From assembly GCA_046304235.1 (NCBI GenBank), contig JBKCEW010000061.1, positions 1-64,000 on the forward strand: DNA of 64,000 nt. Reading direction: 5' to 3'. Positions 1 through 9,620 of the stretch are shown piece by piece. Source of the stretch: CANHVK01 sp046304235 (lineage in GTDB: Bacteria > Bacteroidota > Bacteroidia > Flavobacteriales_D > Crocinitomicaceae). The translations under genes were made by a program, and so were the position numbers. The notes under the pieces were generated by a model. The model was not told where the DNA came from. It searched no databases and saw only the letters and a program-made list of their open reading frames with translations. Positions within the stretch are counted from its first letter, which is position 1. Each line of letters opens with the position of its first letter.

Positions 1-1494
1 GTATTTAGAACTGCTTCATGGACATCAACCATTTTATTTTTTATCGTAGGAAATATTGAATTTATATTCTCTTATTATACACTAAAAAAAATGAACCTTA
101 TTTTCTCTGATCCTAACGAGAAGAAAAATCATTTCATTAAAATCATAACTTCATTTTTTGGTTTTATAGTCTTGGGAATTACTAGTTTTTTGCTACTACG
201 GGGGGGTATTCAACAAATACCTTTAAATATAAATAGTGCTATTTATAGTAATAAACCTATTTTAAACGACCTTTCAGTTAATACACCTTACAACTTTGCT
301 AAAAGTTATTTAATTTATAATAAAACTAATTTAGATGATATTATTCCAAAAATGGATGCTACCACATCAAAACAACTAACTAATAATTTATATACCTATA
401 AAAAAGATAGTTCACAAATTAAATTATTTAAAAAAAGTAAACCTAATATCGTTCTAGTCATTTTCGAAGGTTGGAGCTCTGAAGCAATTGATTGTATTGG
501 AAAAACAAAAGGCGCAACTCCAAATTTCAATAAATTAGCAGAAGAAGGATATTTATTTGACAACATATATGCTGCAAGTGGCACTTCTGAAATTGGTAAT
601 GCTACAATCTTTAGTGGCTTCCCAGCGCTTCCGGAAGTTTCAATAACTATGCAACCAGAAAAAAGTAGGCATTTAAGAACCATTAATCAAGATTTACAAA
701 AAAATGGATATGAATCTGGATATCTTTTTGGAGGTGACTTAAAATATGGAAACATTGGAGGATTTTTAATGGATCATAACTTTCAAAATATAATAGATGA
801 AAATAACCTTCCTTCAAGAAATCGTGGTAAGCTTAATTACCATGATAAAGATGTTTACAACTTCTTATTTTCTGAAATCAAAAAAAGGAAGAAACCATTT
901 TTTCAGTGTGTATTTACGGGAAGTACTCATGCACCTTATGACCATCCGAATGTAACACCAAAAAAATTTAGTGAAAATGAAAGCGATTATATGAATTCGA
1001 TAATTTATGCCGATTGGTGTCTTGGAAACTTTATTAAAGAAGCTAAAAAGAAATCGTGGTATTCAAATACAGTTTTTATTTTTATCTCAGATCATGGTCA
1101 TACTACTCCATCTGCACCAACCCCTCATGAATCACCTTTTTTTAAAATACCATTATTGTTTTGGGGACCAATGTTGAAATCTGATTTTCAAGGTAAAAGA
1201 AATTCTATTTTAGGTGCTCAATCAGACTTTTCTTATACACTCCTTCAACAATTAGGTATTAATTCAAAAGCTTACTCTTGGAGTAAAAATTTATTAAATC
1301 AAAATTGTCCACAATTTGCCATACATACAATTAATAAAGGATTTGGATGGGCGACACCTAAAGGTAATTTCACCTATCAACTACAAGAAAAACTATACAT
1401 ACAGCAAACTTTCCCTAAACAACATTTTAAACAAGAAGAAAATAATGCGAAGGCAATGCTTAATAGCATATACAATTATTATAAAAAACTGTAA
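1..1494 (+). CDS. LtaS/MdoB-like sulfatase-fold membrane protein, 5'-truncated by the window edge
   Basis: The reading frame is open from base 1, upstream of the first ATG at 91, and those codons encode a hydrophobic stretch, so the gene starts outside the window. Counting from the ATG at 91, another membrane segment lies at about residues 18-36, followed by an extracytoplasmic alkaline-phosphatase/sulfatase domain. That domain begins with PNIVLVIFEGW (118-128, E126 a likely metal ligand). It has SGTSE (163-167, a threonine at the place of the LtaS nucleophile) and FISDHGH (about 331-337, Asp-His metal ligands). Family members transfer phosphoglycerol or phosphoethanolamine to cell-surface glycans or lipids; the substrate here cannot be told. 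rlmN begins 2 bases after the stop, so the two are probably co-transcribed. Confidence 0.85.
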   Translation, partial: VFRTASWTSTILFFIVGNIEFIFSYYTLKKMNLIFSDPNEKKNHFIKIITSFFGFIVLGITSFLLLRGGIQQIPLNINSAIYSNKPILNDLSVNTPYNFAKSYLIYNKTNLDDIIPKMDATTSKQLTNNLYTYKKDSSQIKLFKKSKPNIVLVIFEGWSSEAIDCIGKTKGATPNFNKLAEEGYLFDNIYAASGTSEIGNATIFSGFPALPEVSITMQPEKSRHLRTINQDLQKNGYESGYLFGGDLKYGNIGGFLMDHNFQNIIDENNLPSRNRGKLNYHDKDVYNFLFSEIKKRKKPFFQCVFTGSTHAPYDHPNVTPKKFSENESDYMNSIIYADWCLGNFIKEAKKKSWYSNTVFIFISDHGHTTPSAPTPHESPFFKIPLLFWGPMLKSDFQGKRNSILGAQSDFSYTLLQQLGINSKAYSWSKNLLNQNCPQFAIHTINKGFGWATPKGNFTYQLQEKLYIQQTFPKQHFKQEENNAKAMLNSIYNYYKKL

Positions 1495-1496
1495 AT

Positions 1497-2573
1497 ATGA
1501 ATGAAAAAAAAGACAATATTAGAAATCATAGTTTGTCTGAACTACAGCATATATTTAAAAATTTAGACGAAAAAGGTTTTAGAGCTAAACAAGTTTATGA
1601 GTGGCTTTGGAAAAAAAATGCTTACTCTTTTGATGAGATGTCCAATTTAAGTTTGCCTCTAAGAGAAAAATTAAACAATCATTTTTTTATTGATAAGATA
1701 AAACTAGATGATCAACAGATAAGTAAAGACAAAACCATCAAATGTGCTTTTGAAATAGAGCCATCGAAAGTGGTGGAAGGCGTACTAATTCCTACAACTA
1801 GTAGAACTACTGCTTGTATTTCTTCACAAGTTGGTTGTAGTTTATCGTGTAAATTTTGTGCAACAGGAAAACTCAAATTATTGAGAAACTTAACACCTGG
1901 TGAAATTGTAGATCAAGTCGTTTATCTAAAGAACTTGGCTGAAAACATGTACAACCAACCACTAACCAATATAGTATATATGGGTATGGGTGAACCTTTG
2001 TTAAACTATAAAAATGTTGTCCGGTCCGTAGATATATTAAGCTCTGAAGATGGTTTAAATATATCTCCAAAAAGAATAACAGTTTCTACAGCAGGAATTG
2101 CTAAAATGATAAAGAAATTGGGAGACGATGAGGTGCGTTTTAACCTTGCATTATCACTTCATGCTGCAAATGATGAGAAAAGAAGTAAAATCATGGAGAT
2201 AAATGACACTAATAATTTAGCAACTTTACAAGATGCGTTAGTTTACTTCTATGAAAAAACGGGTACTAGACCTACTTTTGAATACATTATATTTAAAGAT
2301 TTCAACGACTCTTTGATGGATGCAAAAGAATTAGCAGAATTTTGTAAATGTGTCCCTTGTAAAATAAATATAATCGAATATAATTCCATCGATGATGAAA
2401 TGTTTCAAAAAGCAGATGATGAAAGAGTGTCTAACTTTGCTTCTTTTCTAGAATCTAGAAATTTAATTGTAAATGTTCGAAGAAGTAGGGGGAAAGATAT
2501 AGATGCTGCTTGTGGTCAACTAGCAAACAAAAACAAGATTATTTCAAAAGAGGAACGTATTTTAAAATCTTAA
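1497..2573 (+). CDS. rlmN: 23S rRNA/tRNA adenine-C2 methyltransferase RlmN
   Basis: Radical-SAM enzyme that methylates C2 of A2503 in 23S rRNA and A37 of some tRNAs, using a methylated cysteine intermediate. The 358-residue length is normal. The 4Fe-4S motif CxxxCxxC is at C114, C118 and C121 (GCSLSCKFCATG), the MGMGEPL motif follows, and the methyl-carrying cysteine is C339 in DAACGQL near the C-terminus. The ATG at 1497 lies 2 bases after the preceding stop, which suggests translational coupling. All catalytic residues that can be checked are present. Its Fe-S cluster would depend on the suf operon at 24.3 kb. Confidence 0.97.
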   Translation: MNEKKDNIRNHSLSELQHIFKNLDEKGFRAKQVYEWLWKKNAYSFDEMSNLSLPLREKLNNHFFIDKIKLDDQQISKDKTIKCAFEIEPSKVVEGVLIPTTSRTTACISSQVGCSLSCKFCATGKLKLLRNLTPGEIVDQVVYLKNLAENMYNQPLTNIVYMGMGEPLLNYKNVVRSVDILSSEDGLNISPKRITVSTAGIAKMIKKLGDDEVRFNLALSLHAANDEKRSKIMEINDTNNLATLQDALVYFYEKTGTRPTFEYIIFKDFNDSLMDAKELAEFCKCVPCKINIIEYNSIDDEMFQKADDERVSNFASFLESRNLIVNVRRSRGKDIDAACGQLANKNKIISKEERILKS

Positions 2574-2580
2574 AATTCAA

Positions 2581-2622
2581 TCATAAAAAAACCGACTCAA
2601 AATTAAGTCGGTTTTTTTATGA
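2581..2622. terminator. bidirectional terminator between rlmN and nrdA
   Basis: Perfect 17-bp inverted repeat (2581-2597 pairs with 2606-2622) with an 8-base loop. The core is ACCGACT/AGTCGGT flanked by A7 and T7, so each strand ends in a T-run. It sits between the convergent rlmN (+) and nrdA (-) genes and can terminate both transcripts. Confidence 0.9.
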
Positions 2623-2634
2623 TTATTTAAAATC

Positions 2635-5007
2635 CTATCCTGCACACATTTCGCAAGAATCTGGATCATCTAATGAACATGCTATTGCTTCTGCAGAATT
2701 ATTTGCGGCAGCTACTGTAGCTTTCACTTCAGGCTCTTGAATAAATGATTTGTCAAGAGTAAATTTAATAGCATCGGTAGCAGCTTTTGTTCTCAAGTAA
2801 TACATACCTGTTTTCAATCCTTTTTTCCAACCATAGAAATGCATAGATGTTAACTTACCAAAATTTGCATTTTCCATGAAAATATTTAGTGATTGAGATT
2901 GACAAATAAATGCCCCTCTATCAGCTGCCAAATCTAAAATACCTTTTTGAGATATTTCCCATGCAGTTTTATATAGTTCTTTTAGATGAGCTGGAATTTC
3001 AGGGATATTTTGAACAGATCCGTTAGAAGCCATTAACTTCGATCTCATTTCTTTATTCCAAAGACCTTCTTTAACTAAATCTTTTAATAAATGTTTATTT
3101 ACAATAATAAATTCACCTGACAATACTCTACGCGTATAAATGTTAGATGTATATGGCTCGAAACATTCATTATTCCCTAAGATTTGGGCAGTAGAAGCTG
3201 TTGGCATTGGAGCTAATAACAAGGAGTTTCTTGCACCATGTTTCATTACCTCTTCTTTCAATAAATCCCACTCCCATCTATTTGAAGGTTTAACCCCCCA
3301 CATATCAAATTGGAAAACCCCTTTAGATAATGGAGAACCAGGAAATGTTTCATAAGGTCCTTCAACTTTTGCTAAATCTTTTGATGCAGTCATAGATGCA
3401 TAATAGATTGTTTCAAAAATTTCCTTATTCAATATTTGCGCTTCAGGAGATTCAAAAGGGTAACGCATTAAAATAAAAGCATCAGCCAATCCTTGTACAC
3501 CCAAACCAATAGGTCTGTGTCTCATATTTGAATTTTTCGCTTCCTCTACTGGGTAGTAGTTTTCATCGATAATTCTATTCAAGTTTATAGTAGCTTGATA
3601 TGTAACATCAAATAACTTTTGATGATCGAATTGACCTTCATCAGTAACAAATTTTGGAAGTGCAATTGAAGCCAAGTTACACACTGCAACCTCATCTGGA
3701 GCTGTATATTCAATAATTTCAGTACATAAATTTGAAGACTTAATTGTACCTAAATTTTGTTGATTTGATTTTGCATTCGCAGCATCTTTATACAACATAT
3801 ATGGTGTTCCTGTCTCAATTTGAGATTCCAAAATCTTAAACCATAAATCTTGAGCTTTGATCGTTTTTCTTCCTTTTCCTTCTGATTCGTATTTTGTATA
3901 TAAAGCCTCAAATTCTTCACTATGTGTTTCAGAAAGTCCAGGACATTCGTTTGGACACATCAACGTCCAATTCCCATTACTTTCAACACGTTTCATGAAT
4001 AAATCTGGAATCCAAAGAGCATAAAATAAATCTCTAGCTCTAGCTTCTTCTTTACCATGGTTTTTTCTTAAGTCTAAGAAATCAAAAACATCAGCATGCC
4101 ATGGTTCAATGTACATCGCAAAAGATCCTTTTCTTTTACCCCCACCCTGGTCTACATATCTTGCAGTATCATTGAAAACTCTCAACATCGGTACAATTCC
4201 ATTAGAGGTACCATTTGTTCCTCTAATATAAGAACCAGTTGCTCTAATATCGTGAATAGCTAAACCAATACCACCTGCTGATTGAGATATCTGAGCACAA
4301 GATTTTAGTGTGTCATAAATACCATGAATACTATCTTCCTTCATTGTTAACAAGAAACAAGAAGACATTTGAGGTTTAGGTGTTCCTGCATTAAATAACG
4401 TCGGAGTAGCATGCGTAAACCATCCTTCTGACATTAAATTGTAAGTCTTAACAGCAGACTGAATGTCATTTTTATGAATTCCTACAGAAACTCTCATCAA
4501 CATTTGTTGAGGTCTTTCAGCAATTTTACCATCGACTTTCAACAAATAAGATCTAGACAACGTCTTAAATCCAAAATAATCATATTTGAAGTCTCTATCA
4601 TAAATGATACTAGAATCTAAAAAATCTTTGTTATTCATGATTGCTTCATAAACATCATCTGCTAATAAAGAAGCTCTTTGATTCGTTTTCGGATCTATAT
4701 AATTATACAGATCCTCCATTACATCTGAAAATGATTTTTTTGTTTCTTTGTGTAGATTTGAAACAGCAATTCTAGATGCTAATAAAGCATAATCAGGATG
4801 GTCAATTGTTTTCGCAGCAGCAACCTCAGCAGCTAAGTTATCTAATTCAGAAGTTGTAACTCCATCGTAAATACCTTCGATAACTTTCATTGCAACAGCC
4901 TCTGGACTAACTAATGGATCTAACCCATAGCACATTTTAATAATACGGGCTGTAATTTTATCAAATTTTACAGCCTCTTTACGACCATCTCTCTTAATTA
5001 CGTACAT
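2635..5007 (-). CDS. nrdA: class Ia ribonucleoside-diphosphate reductase, alpha subunit
   Basis: Catalytic subunit that reduces NDPs to dNDPs. An N-terminal ATP-cone (residues about 1-90) provides allosteric activity control. Active-site residues fit class I enzymes: C217 (SSCFLL), N426/C428/E430 (NLCTE) and C443 (VCNLAS). The C-terminal tail ends in DSCEMCAG, the CxxC pair that is re-reduced by thioredoxin or glutaredoxin. Length of 790 residues is normal for the NrdA type with one ATP-cone. The gene lies 42 bases downstream of nrdB on the same strand, so the operon order is nrdB-nrdA. The start at 5007 is supported by the conserved YVIKRDG N-terminus. Confidence 0.97.
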   Translation of the reverse strand: MYVIKRDGRKEAVKFDKITARIIKMCYGLDPLVSPEAVAMKVIEGIYDGVTTSELDNLAAEVAAAKTIDHPDYALLASRIAVSNLHKETKKSFSDVMEDLYNYIDPKTNQRASLLADDVYEAIMNNKDFLDSSIIYDRDFKYDYFGFKTLSRSYLLKVDGKIAERPQQMLMRVSVGIHKNDIQSAVKTYNLMSEGWFTHATPTLFNAGTPKPQMSSCFLLTMKEDSIHGIYDTLKSCAQISQSAGGIGLAIHDIRATGSYIRGTNGTSNGIVPMLRVFNDTARYVDQGGGKRKGSFAMYIEPWHADVFDFLDLRKNHGKEEARARDLFYALWIPDLFMKRVESNGNWTLMCPNECPGLSETHSEEFEALYTKYESEGKGRKTIKAQDLWFKILESQIETGTPYMLYKDAANAKSNQQNLGTIKSSNLCTEIIEYTAPDEVAVCNLASIALPKFVTDEGQFDHQKLFDVTYQATINLNRIIDENYYPVEEAKNSNMRHRPIGLGVQGLADAFILMRYPFESPEAQILNKEIFETIYYASMTASKDLAKVEGPYETFPGSPLSKGVFQFDMWGVKPSNRWEWDLLKEEVMKHGARNSLLLAPMPTASTAQILGNNECFEPYTSNIYTRRVLSGEFIIVNKHLLKDLVKEGLWNKEMRSKLMASNGSVQNIPEIPAHLKELYKTAWEISQKGILDLAADRGAFICQSQSLNIFMENANFGKLTSMHFYGWKKGLKTGMYYLRTKAATDAIKFTLDKSFIQEPEVKATVAAANNSAEAIACSLDDPDSCEMCAG

Positions 5008-5049
5008 AATTCCTTTTTAATCTTTGATTTTTTGTTTATACTAGTTTTA

Positions 5050-6024
5050 TTAGAAATCCGCATCAAGTGTAAATCCGTGACTTTCTTGTCCAGATGTTAG
5101 CACCCCTGCTTTTTGATATTCAGAAACGCGTTTCTCAAAGAAGTTAGATTTTCCTTGAATTGAAAGCATATCCATAAAATCAAATGGATTTGTTACATTA
5201 AATACTTTATCATTACCCAATTCTAACAATAATCTGTCAGCAACGAATTCAATATATTGAGACATAAGGTCGCTATTCATTCCAATTAATTTAACTGGAA
5301 GGGCTTCAAGAATAAATTCTTTCTCTATTTCAACAGCGTCTAAAATAATTTCTCTAATTTCTTCACTTGAAAGTTTATTCACTAGGTGATTATTATATAA
5401 CAAACAAGCAAAGTCACAATGCAAACCTTCGTCACGAGAAATTAACTCATTAGAAAATCCTAAACCTGGCATTAAACCTCTTTTCTTCAACCAAAAGATA
5501 GAACAAAATGAACCCGAAAAGAAAATACCTTCCACTGCAGCAAAAGCAACTAAACGTTGAGCGAATGATCCTTTTTCAATCCACTTTAATGCCCAATCTG
5601 CTTTTCGGCGAACACAAGACATGGTATTAATTGCATTAAACAAATAATTTTTCTCTGCTGTGTCTTTAATATAAGTATCAATTAGTAACGAATAAGTCTC
5701 CGAGTGAATATTTTCGATAGCAACTTGAAAGCCGTAAAAGAACTTAGCTTCTGTATATTGTACTTCAGACAAGAAATTTTCAGCTAAATTTTCATTAACA
5801 ATACCATCTGATGCAGCAAAAAAAGCTAAAATATGTTTAACAAAATGTTTCTCATTATCATTTAACTTATTTTCCCAATCAATAATGTCAGCAGACAAAT
5901 CAATCTCTTCCGCTGTCCAAAAACTAGCTTCAGCTTTTTTGTAAAAAGACCAAATATCATTGTGTTGAATCGGAAATAACACAAATCTGCCATCATTAGG
6001 CTCTAAAATCGGTTCGTAACTCAT
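5050..6024 (-). CDS. nrdB: class Ia ribonucleoside-diphosphate reductase, beta (radical) subunit
   Basis: Small subunit that holds the di-iron tyrosyl radical cofactor. Ligands can be assigned by pattern: D42 (TAEEIDL), E104 and H107 (IENIH), E165 (VEGIFF), E199 and H202 (DEGLH). The radical tyrosine is Y111 (SETYSLL). It is therefore a normal tyrosyl-radical enzyme and not the Phe-type class Ic. The length of 324 residues is typical. It is the first gene of the nrdBA operon. No NrdR-like box was found by eye in the 358-base upstream region. Confidence 0.96.
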   Translation of the reverse strand: MSYEPILEPNDGRFVLFPIQHNDIWSFYKKAEASFWTAEEIDLSADIIDWENKLNDNEKHFVKHILAFFAASDGIVNENLAENFLSEVQYTEAKFFYGFQVAIENIHSETYSLLIDTYIKDTAEKNYLFNAINTMSCVRRKADWALKWIEKGSFAQRLVAFAAVEGIFFSGSFCSIFWLKKRGLMPGLGFSNELISRDEGLHCDFACLLYNNHLVNKLSSEEIREIILDAVEIEKEFILEALPVKLIGMNSDLMSQYIEFVADRLLLELGNDKVFNVTNPFDFMDMLSIQGKSNFFEKRVSEYQKAGVLTSGQESHGFTLDADF

Positions 6025-6382
6025 AACTAGTGTTTTTATATATTTATATTCTGAATTAATTGAAAATCAAAATGTAACACCTATACTTAATTAATAAATA
6101 TGGGATTACAAAAATTGCTATTTAAATCAGTTTGTGCAACAAAAGAAATTCACATCAATCCAAGTTTATTAACATAGATTTTGGAAACCCTTGAATTTGT
6201 TGAGACAAACAGAAATTATTCATAAACAAAATGATATTAACAATAAAAATTCTTCTTTTGTCAATAATTTTTTTTCAAAAAAAAGAAAAAATCATCAAAA
6301 AAAAAGAAAAGATTTTTAAATAAATTTACCTCAATATTGAATCGCTGTCAATACACTTTTTTTAATACATTTTAACAATGAA
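6025..6382. other. AT-rich intergenic region between divergent nrdB and comF-like genes
   Basis: 358 bases without a plausible gene. It must hold the promoter of nrdBA (-) and probably that of the comF-like gene (+). No clean TAnnTTTG element was found; the nearest on the minus strand is TACATTTTG at about 6068-6076, with one base too many. Bases 6270-6322 are almost pure A/T-tracts with an imperfect direct repeat of TCAAAAAAAAGAAAA. Such tracts may bend DNA or act as UP-like elements, which is inference. Confidence 0.5.
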
Positions 6383-7117
6383 TTGTTCAATCAATCGCTA
6401 CTTCAATTGAATCAAGTCTATACCAAATTTATTCATTATTTAGAGCATCTTTTTTTTCCTGATGAATGTATCATTTGTGAAAACGAGACCCAAAACAAGC
6501 AGACTTTTATTTGTCATCTGTGCGAACATGAATTAGCTTACTCCAAAATGGAAAATGCAACAAAGGAATGTAAAACAAAAAAATTATTTTGGGGAAGGTT
6601 TCCAATAGAACTTGGCTATAGTTTACTTTATTTTGAAAAAGGAAACTCAACCCAAAAAATCCTACATTCAATAAAATATCAAAATAGAAAATCATTTGCA
6701 GTTGAATTAGGTAGAAAGATTGGTGAAACTTTAAAAAAATCAGAAATCAACTTTCAATTTGACGCACTAATACCAGTACCATTACATCAACATAAAAAAT
6801 TTGATAGAGGTTACAATCAGAGTGAATTACTTTGCAAAGGTATCTCAGAGATTCTTAACATTGAAACTAATAGTAATTTAGTATTGAGAAAAAAGAATAC
6901 TAAAAGTCAAACGAAACTTAATAAATTTCTTCGATGGGAAAATGCACAAAACACGTACGAAATTTCAGAAGAAATAAATTTGAAAAAATGGAAACACATT
7001 GCAATTGTAGACGATGTGATTACCACAGGTTCAACAATTGAATCAATAGCAAATGAAATCATTTCTATCAATCCGTCAATCAAATTAAGTGTAATTTCAC
7101 TAGCATTAGCAATCTAA
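6383..7117 (+). CDS. ComF-family phosphoribosyltransferase-like protein
   Basis: About 244 residues. An N-terminal zinc-finger-like part has C29xxC32 and C44xxC47, and the C-terminal phosphoribosyltransferase fold carries VDDVITTGST (about 209-218), the PRPP-binding loop. The RGYNQSE motif in the middle is typical of ComF. In naturally competent bacteria ComF takes part in DNA uptake or recombination; in others the role is unclear. No in-frame ATG lies before the zinc finger: the first usable codon is TTG at 6383, and the frame is closed upstream by TGA at 6338. The start is therefore uncertain. The FAD oxidoreductase follows after 2 bases. Confidence 0.85.
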   Translation: MFNQSLLQLNQVYTKFIHYLEHLFFPDECIICENETQNKQTFICHLCEHELAYSKMENATKECKTKKLFWGRFPIELGYSLLYFEKGNSTQKILHSIKYQNRKSFAVELGRKIGETLKKSEINFQFDALIPVPLHQHKKFDRGYNQSELLCKGISEILNIETNSNLVLRKKNTKSQTKLNKFLRWENAQNTYEISEEINLKKWKHIAIVDDVITTGSTIESIANEIISINPSIKLSVISLALAI

Positions 7118-7119
7118 AT

Positions 7120-8166
7120 ATGGAAAAAATGAATCATAAAGTTTTAATCGCAGGGGGAGGTTTAGCAGGAATTTGTATAGGTTATCAACTTGCAGAAAAA
7201 AATATTCCTTTTCTATTGATTGACAACGATTCCAACCAAAGTTCATTGAAGGCGGCTGGATTGATAAATCCCATGGTTTTTAGAAGAATGCTGAAAAGTT
7301 GGCGTATAGATGATTTTCTACCATATGCATTATCATTTTATAAAAAAGTCGGAAAATATACTGATTCAGAATTTTTTCATTTCTTACCTATGAGAAGAGG
7401 GTTCGCGCATCAACAAGAAGTAGAACTTTGGGAATCAAAGCAAAATCTAGAAGAATACGGAGAATATCTGAGTGAATTAACAAATGAAGATAGAACCTCA
7501 AATACATTGATAAATCATTTCGGCACAGGAATCGTAAAACAGACAGGATATATTGACACAAAAACATTCTTGAAAAATTCATACGCTTATTTCAGATCTA
7601 TTAATTGTTATCAAAAAACAGAATATAAATACGATGAATTTGACTTATTAAAACAAACTTTTAGGGGGGAACACTTTGATAAAATCATTTTTTGTGAAGG
7701 TTATCAAGGAATTTATAATCCTTGGTTTAATTATTTACCACTTCAAACTACTAAAGGTCAAACTATTATTATCAAATCAGATACACTAGATACTAACGAA
7801 ATTCTTAATCGAAAATGCTTTTTACTTCCTTTAGGAAATAAAGAATTTAAAGTTGGAGCAACTTATGAATGGAATACAACAGATCTTTCAATTACAATTG
7901 AAGGATTAAATATTCTCAAAGAAAATATTGAACAATTAATCCATGATCAATATGAAGTAATTCACCAAGATGCTGGAATTAGACCTACTGTAAAAGATAG
8001 ACGTCCACTGCTTGGAGAACATCCAAATTTTGAAAACATTTATATCTTTAACGGTCTTGGTACAAAGGGTTATTCAATGGCTCCTCTTTTATCAAAAGAA
8101 TTATATAATTTTATATTTGAAAACCAAGATTTGAATAGAGAAATTAATATTTCTAGGTTCAGCTAG
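7120..8166 (+). CDS. FAD-dependent oxidoreductase of the D-amino-acid-oxidase (DAO) fold
   Basis: A 348-residue protein with the dinucleotide-binding GGGLAG at residues 12-17 and a C-terminal segment NGLGTKGYSMAPLLS, which is typical of DAO-fold enzymes and of the C-terminal half of MnmC. Two methionines (1 and 4) could start the protein. The substrate cannot be told from sequence; glycine oxidase-like or MnmC-C-like activity are both possible. It follows the comF-like gene by 2 bases and ends 1 base before the convergent rsmI gene, leaving no room for a separate terminator. Confidence 0.85.
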   Translation: MEKMNHKVLIAGGGLAGICIGYQLAEKNIPFLLIDNDSNQSSLKAAGLINPMVFRRMLKSWRIDDFLPYALSFYKKVGKYTDSEFFHFLPMRRGFAHQQEVELWESKQNLEEYGEYLSELTNEDRTSNTLINHFGTGIVKQTGYIDTKTFLKNSYAYFRSINCYQKTEYKYDEFDLLKQTFRGEHFDKIIFCEGYQGIYNPWFNYLPLQTTKGQTIIIKSDTLDTNEILNRKCFLLPLGNKEFKVGATYEWNTTDLSITIEGLNILKENIEQLIHDQYEVIHQDAGIRPTVKDRRPLLGEHPNFENIYIFNGLGTKGYSMAPLLSKELYNFIFENQDLNREINISRFS

Positions 8167-8167
8167 T

Positions 8168-8839
8168 TTAATTTTTTCCTTCAATAATAATTACGATTTC
8201 ACCTTTTGGTGGATTGTTTTCATAGTACGTTTTCACTTCTAGAGCAGAACCGCGTTTGAACTCTTCATATATTTTAGAAATCTCTCTTACAACACAAACT
8301 CGTTTATCTTCACCCATGAATTCAATAATCTGATCAAGGGCCTTAACCAAACGATGTGGTGATTCATAAAGAATAACCGTTCTGTCTTCTCCTGCAATTT
8401 GTTTAAATTTAGTTTGTCTTCCTTTTTTATGCGGCAAAAACCCTTCAAAAGCAAATCTATCAGTCGGAAAGCCACTAGCTACTAACGCAGGTACAAATGC
8501 TGTTGGTCCAGGTAAACAGGAAATAGGAATATCATGCTCAATACACGCACGGACTAATAAAAATCCTGGATCTGAAATTGCTGGGGTGCCTGCATCAGAA
8601 ACCAAAACAGTTGTTGTATTCGATGCAATTTGAGAGATTACATTATTCAACACTTTGTGTTCGTTATGAATATGAAAAGACTGAACGTTTTTTTGAATCT
8701 CAAGGTGATTTAATAACTTTTTAGTTACTCTTGTGTCTTCAGCTAAAATCAGATCAGCATTTTTTAATATTTTGATAGCCCTTAATGTAATATCTTCTAA
8801 ATTACCAATCGGTGTTGGAACTAATACTAATTCTCCCAT
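8168..8839 (-). CDS. rsmI: 16S rRNA (cytidine1402-2'-O)-methyltransferase RsmI
   Basis: SAM-dependent tetrapyrrole-methylase-fold enzyme that 2'-O-methylates C1402 in the ribosomal decoding centre. Family motifs are the start LVLVPTPIGNLEDITLRA, AEDTRVT, VSDAGTPAISDPG and LPGPTAFVPALVASG. The 223 residues match the short form common in Bacteroidota and lack the C-terminal extension of the E. coli protein. It lies downstream of the yebC-family gene but behind a terminator (8850-8872), so it probably has its own promoter or depends on read-through. Confidence 0.95.
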   Translation of the reverse strand: MGELVLVPTPIGNLEDITLRAIKILKNADLILAEDTRVTKKLLNHLEIQKNVQSFHIHNEHKVLNNVISQIASNTTTVLVSDAGTPAISDPGFLLVRACIEHDIPISCLPGPTAFVPALVASGFPTDRFAFEGFLPHKKGRQTKFKQIAGEDRTVILYESPHRLVKALDQIIEFMGEDKRVCVVREISKIYEEFKRGSALEVKTYYENNPPKGEIVIIIEGKN

Positions 8840-8849
8840 AAAATTAAAA

Positions 8850-8872
8850 AGAGGATAGTAGCCCTATCCTCT
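8850..8872 (-). terminator. intrinsic terminator downstream of the yebC-family gene
   Basis: Nine-base-pair perfect stem AGAGGATAG/CTATCCTCT (8850-8858 with 8864-8872), 5-base loop. On the minus strand it is followed by a T5 run. It starts 14 bases after the stop of the yebC-family gene. Confidence 0.8.
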
Positions 8873-8885
8873 ATATATTTATCAA

Positions 8886-9596
8886 TTATGCAATATTTGT
8901 AAAAACTTGTTGAACATCATCATCCTCTTCAATCTTATCTAAAAGCTTTTCAACATCTACCATTTGCTCTTCAGTTAAATCAATAGGAGAAGTTGGAATA
9001 CGCTGTAGATTTGCTTTCAATACTTCAATTTGAAGATCATCAATTGCTTTAGATAGAGTTCCGAAAGCTGTAAAATCACCATATACAAACATTTTATCTT
9101 CCTCCACTTCTATAGATTCACATCCAGCATCAATTAATTCTAATTCAATTTCTTCTGGATCCAAGCCTTCTTTTTTAGCCAATTCAAAAACAGACTTTCT
9201 TCCAAACATAAATTCCAATTGACCATTTGGTACAATTGATCCTCCCACTTTATTAAAATAAGATTTTACATTAGCAACTGTTCTAGTTGGATTATCTGTA
9301 GCACATTCGACATAAACTAAAACCCCATGCGGACCTTTACCCTCATAAATAATCTCACTAAAGCTTGCTAAATCTTTTTGCGTAGCTCTTTTAACCGCAG
9401 CCTCAATATTATCTTTAGGCATATTTTGTGCCTTAGCATTCTGAATAGCAGTTCTCAATTTTGCATTCATAGCAGGATCATCTCCTCCTTCTTTTGCTGC
9501 CATAGTAATAGCTTTACCTAGTTTAGGAAACAACTTAGACATTTTATCCCAACGTTTTTCCTTAGCTGCTCTTCGGTATTCAAACGCTCTTCCCAT
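8886..9596 (-). CDS. YebC/PmpR/TACO1-family protein
   Basis: A 236-residue member of the family. The N-terminus is the typical MGRAFEYRRAAKEKRWDKM; AAKEGGDDPAMNAKLR and NMPKDNIEAAVKRA follow. It was long annotated as a transcriptional regulator; more recent work on the family points to a translation factor that relieves ribosome stalling at proline-rich stretches. Its start is 24 bases after the stop of the giant gene on the same strand, so it could be transcribed from that gene's tail. Confidence 0.93.
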   Translation of the reverse strand: MGRAFEYRRAAKEKRWDKMSKLFPKLGKAITMAAKEGGDDPAMNAKLRTAIQNAKAQNMPKDNIEAAVKRATQKDLASFSEIIYEGKGPHGVLVYVECATDNPTRTVANVKSYFNKVGGSIVPNGQLEFMFGRKSVFELAKKEGLDPEEIELELIDAGCESIEVEEDKMFVYGDFTAFGTLSKAIDDLQIEVLKANLQRIPTSPIDLTEEQMVDVEKLLDKIEEDDDVQQVFTNIA

Positions 9597-9620
9597 CGTA
9601 TACTATTTTATTATAATTGA

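Noticed and set aside
2510..2740. Open frame overlapping rlmN, the terminator and the nrdA end
   Set aside because: Runs through a terminator and two real genes in other frames.
6025..6382. NrdR box or riboswitch upstream of nrdB
   Set aside because: No pair of NrdR-like palindromes and no known riboswitch pattern could be found by eye.
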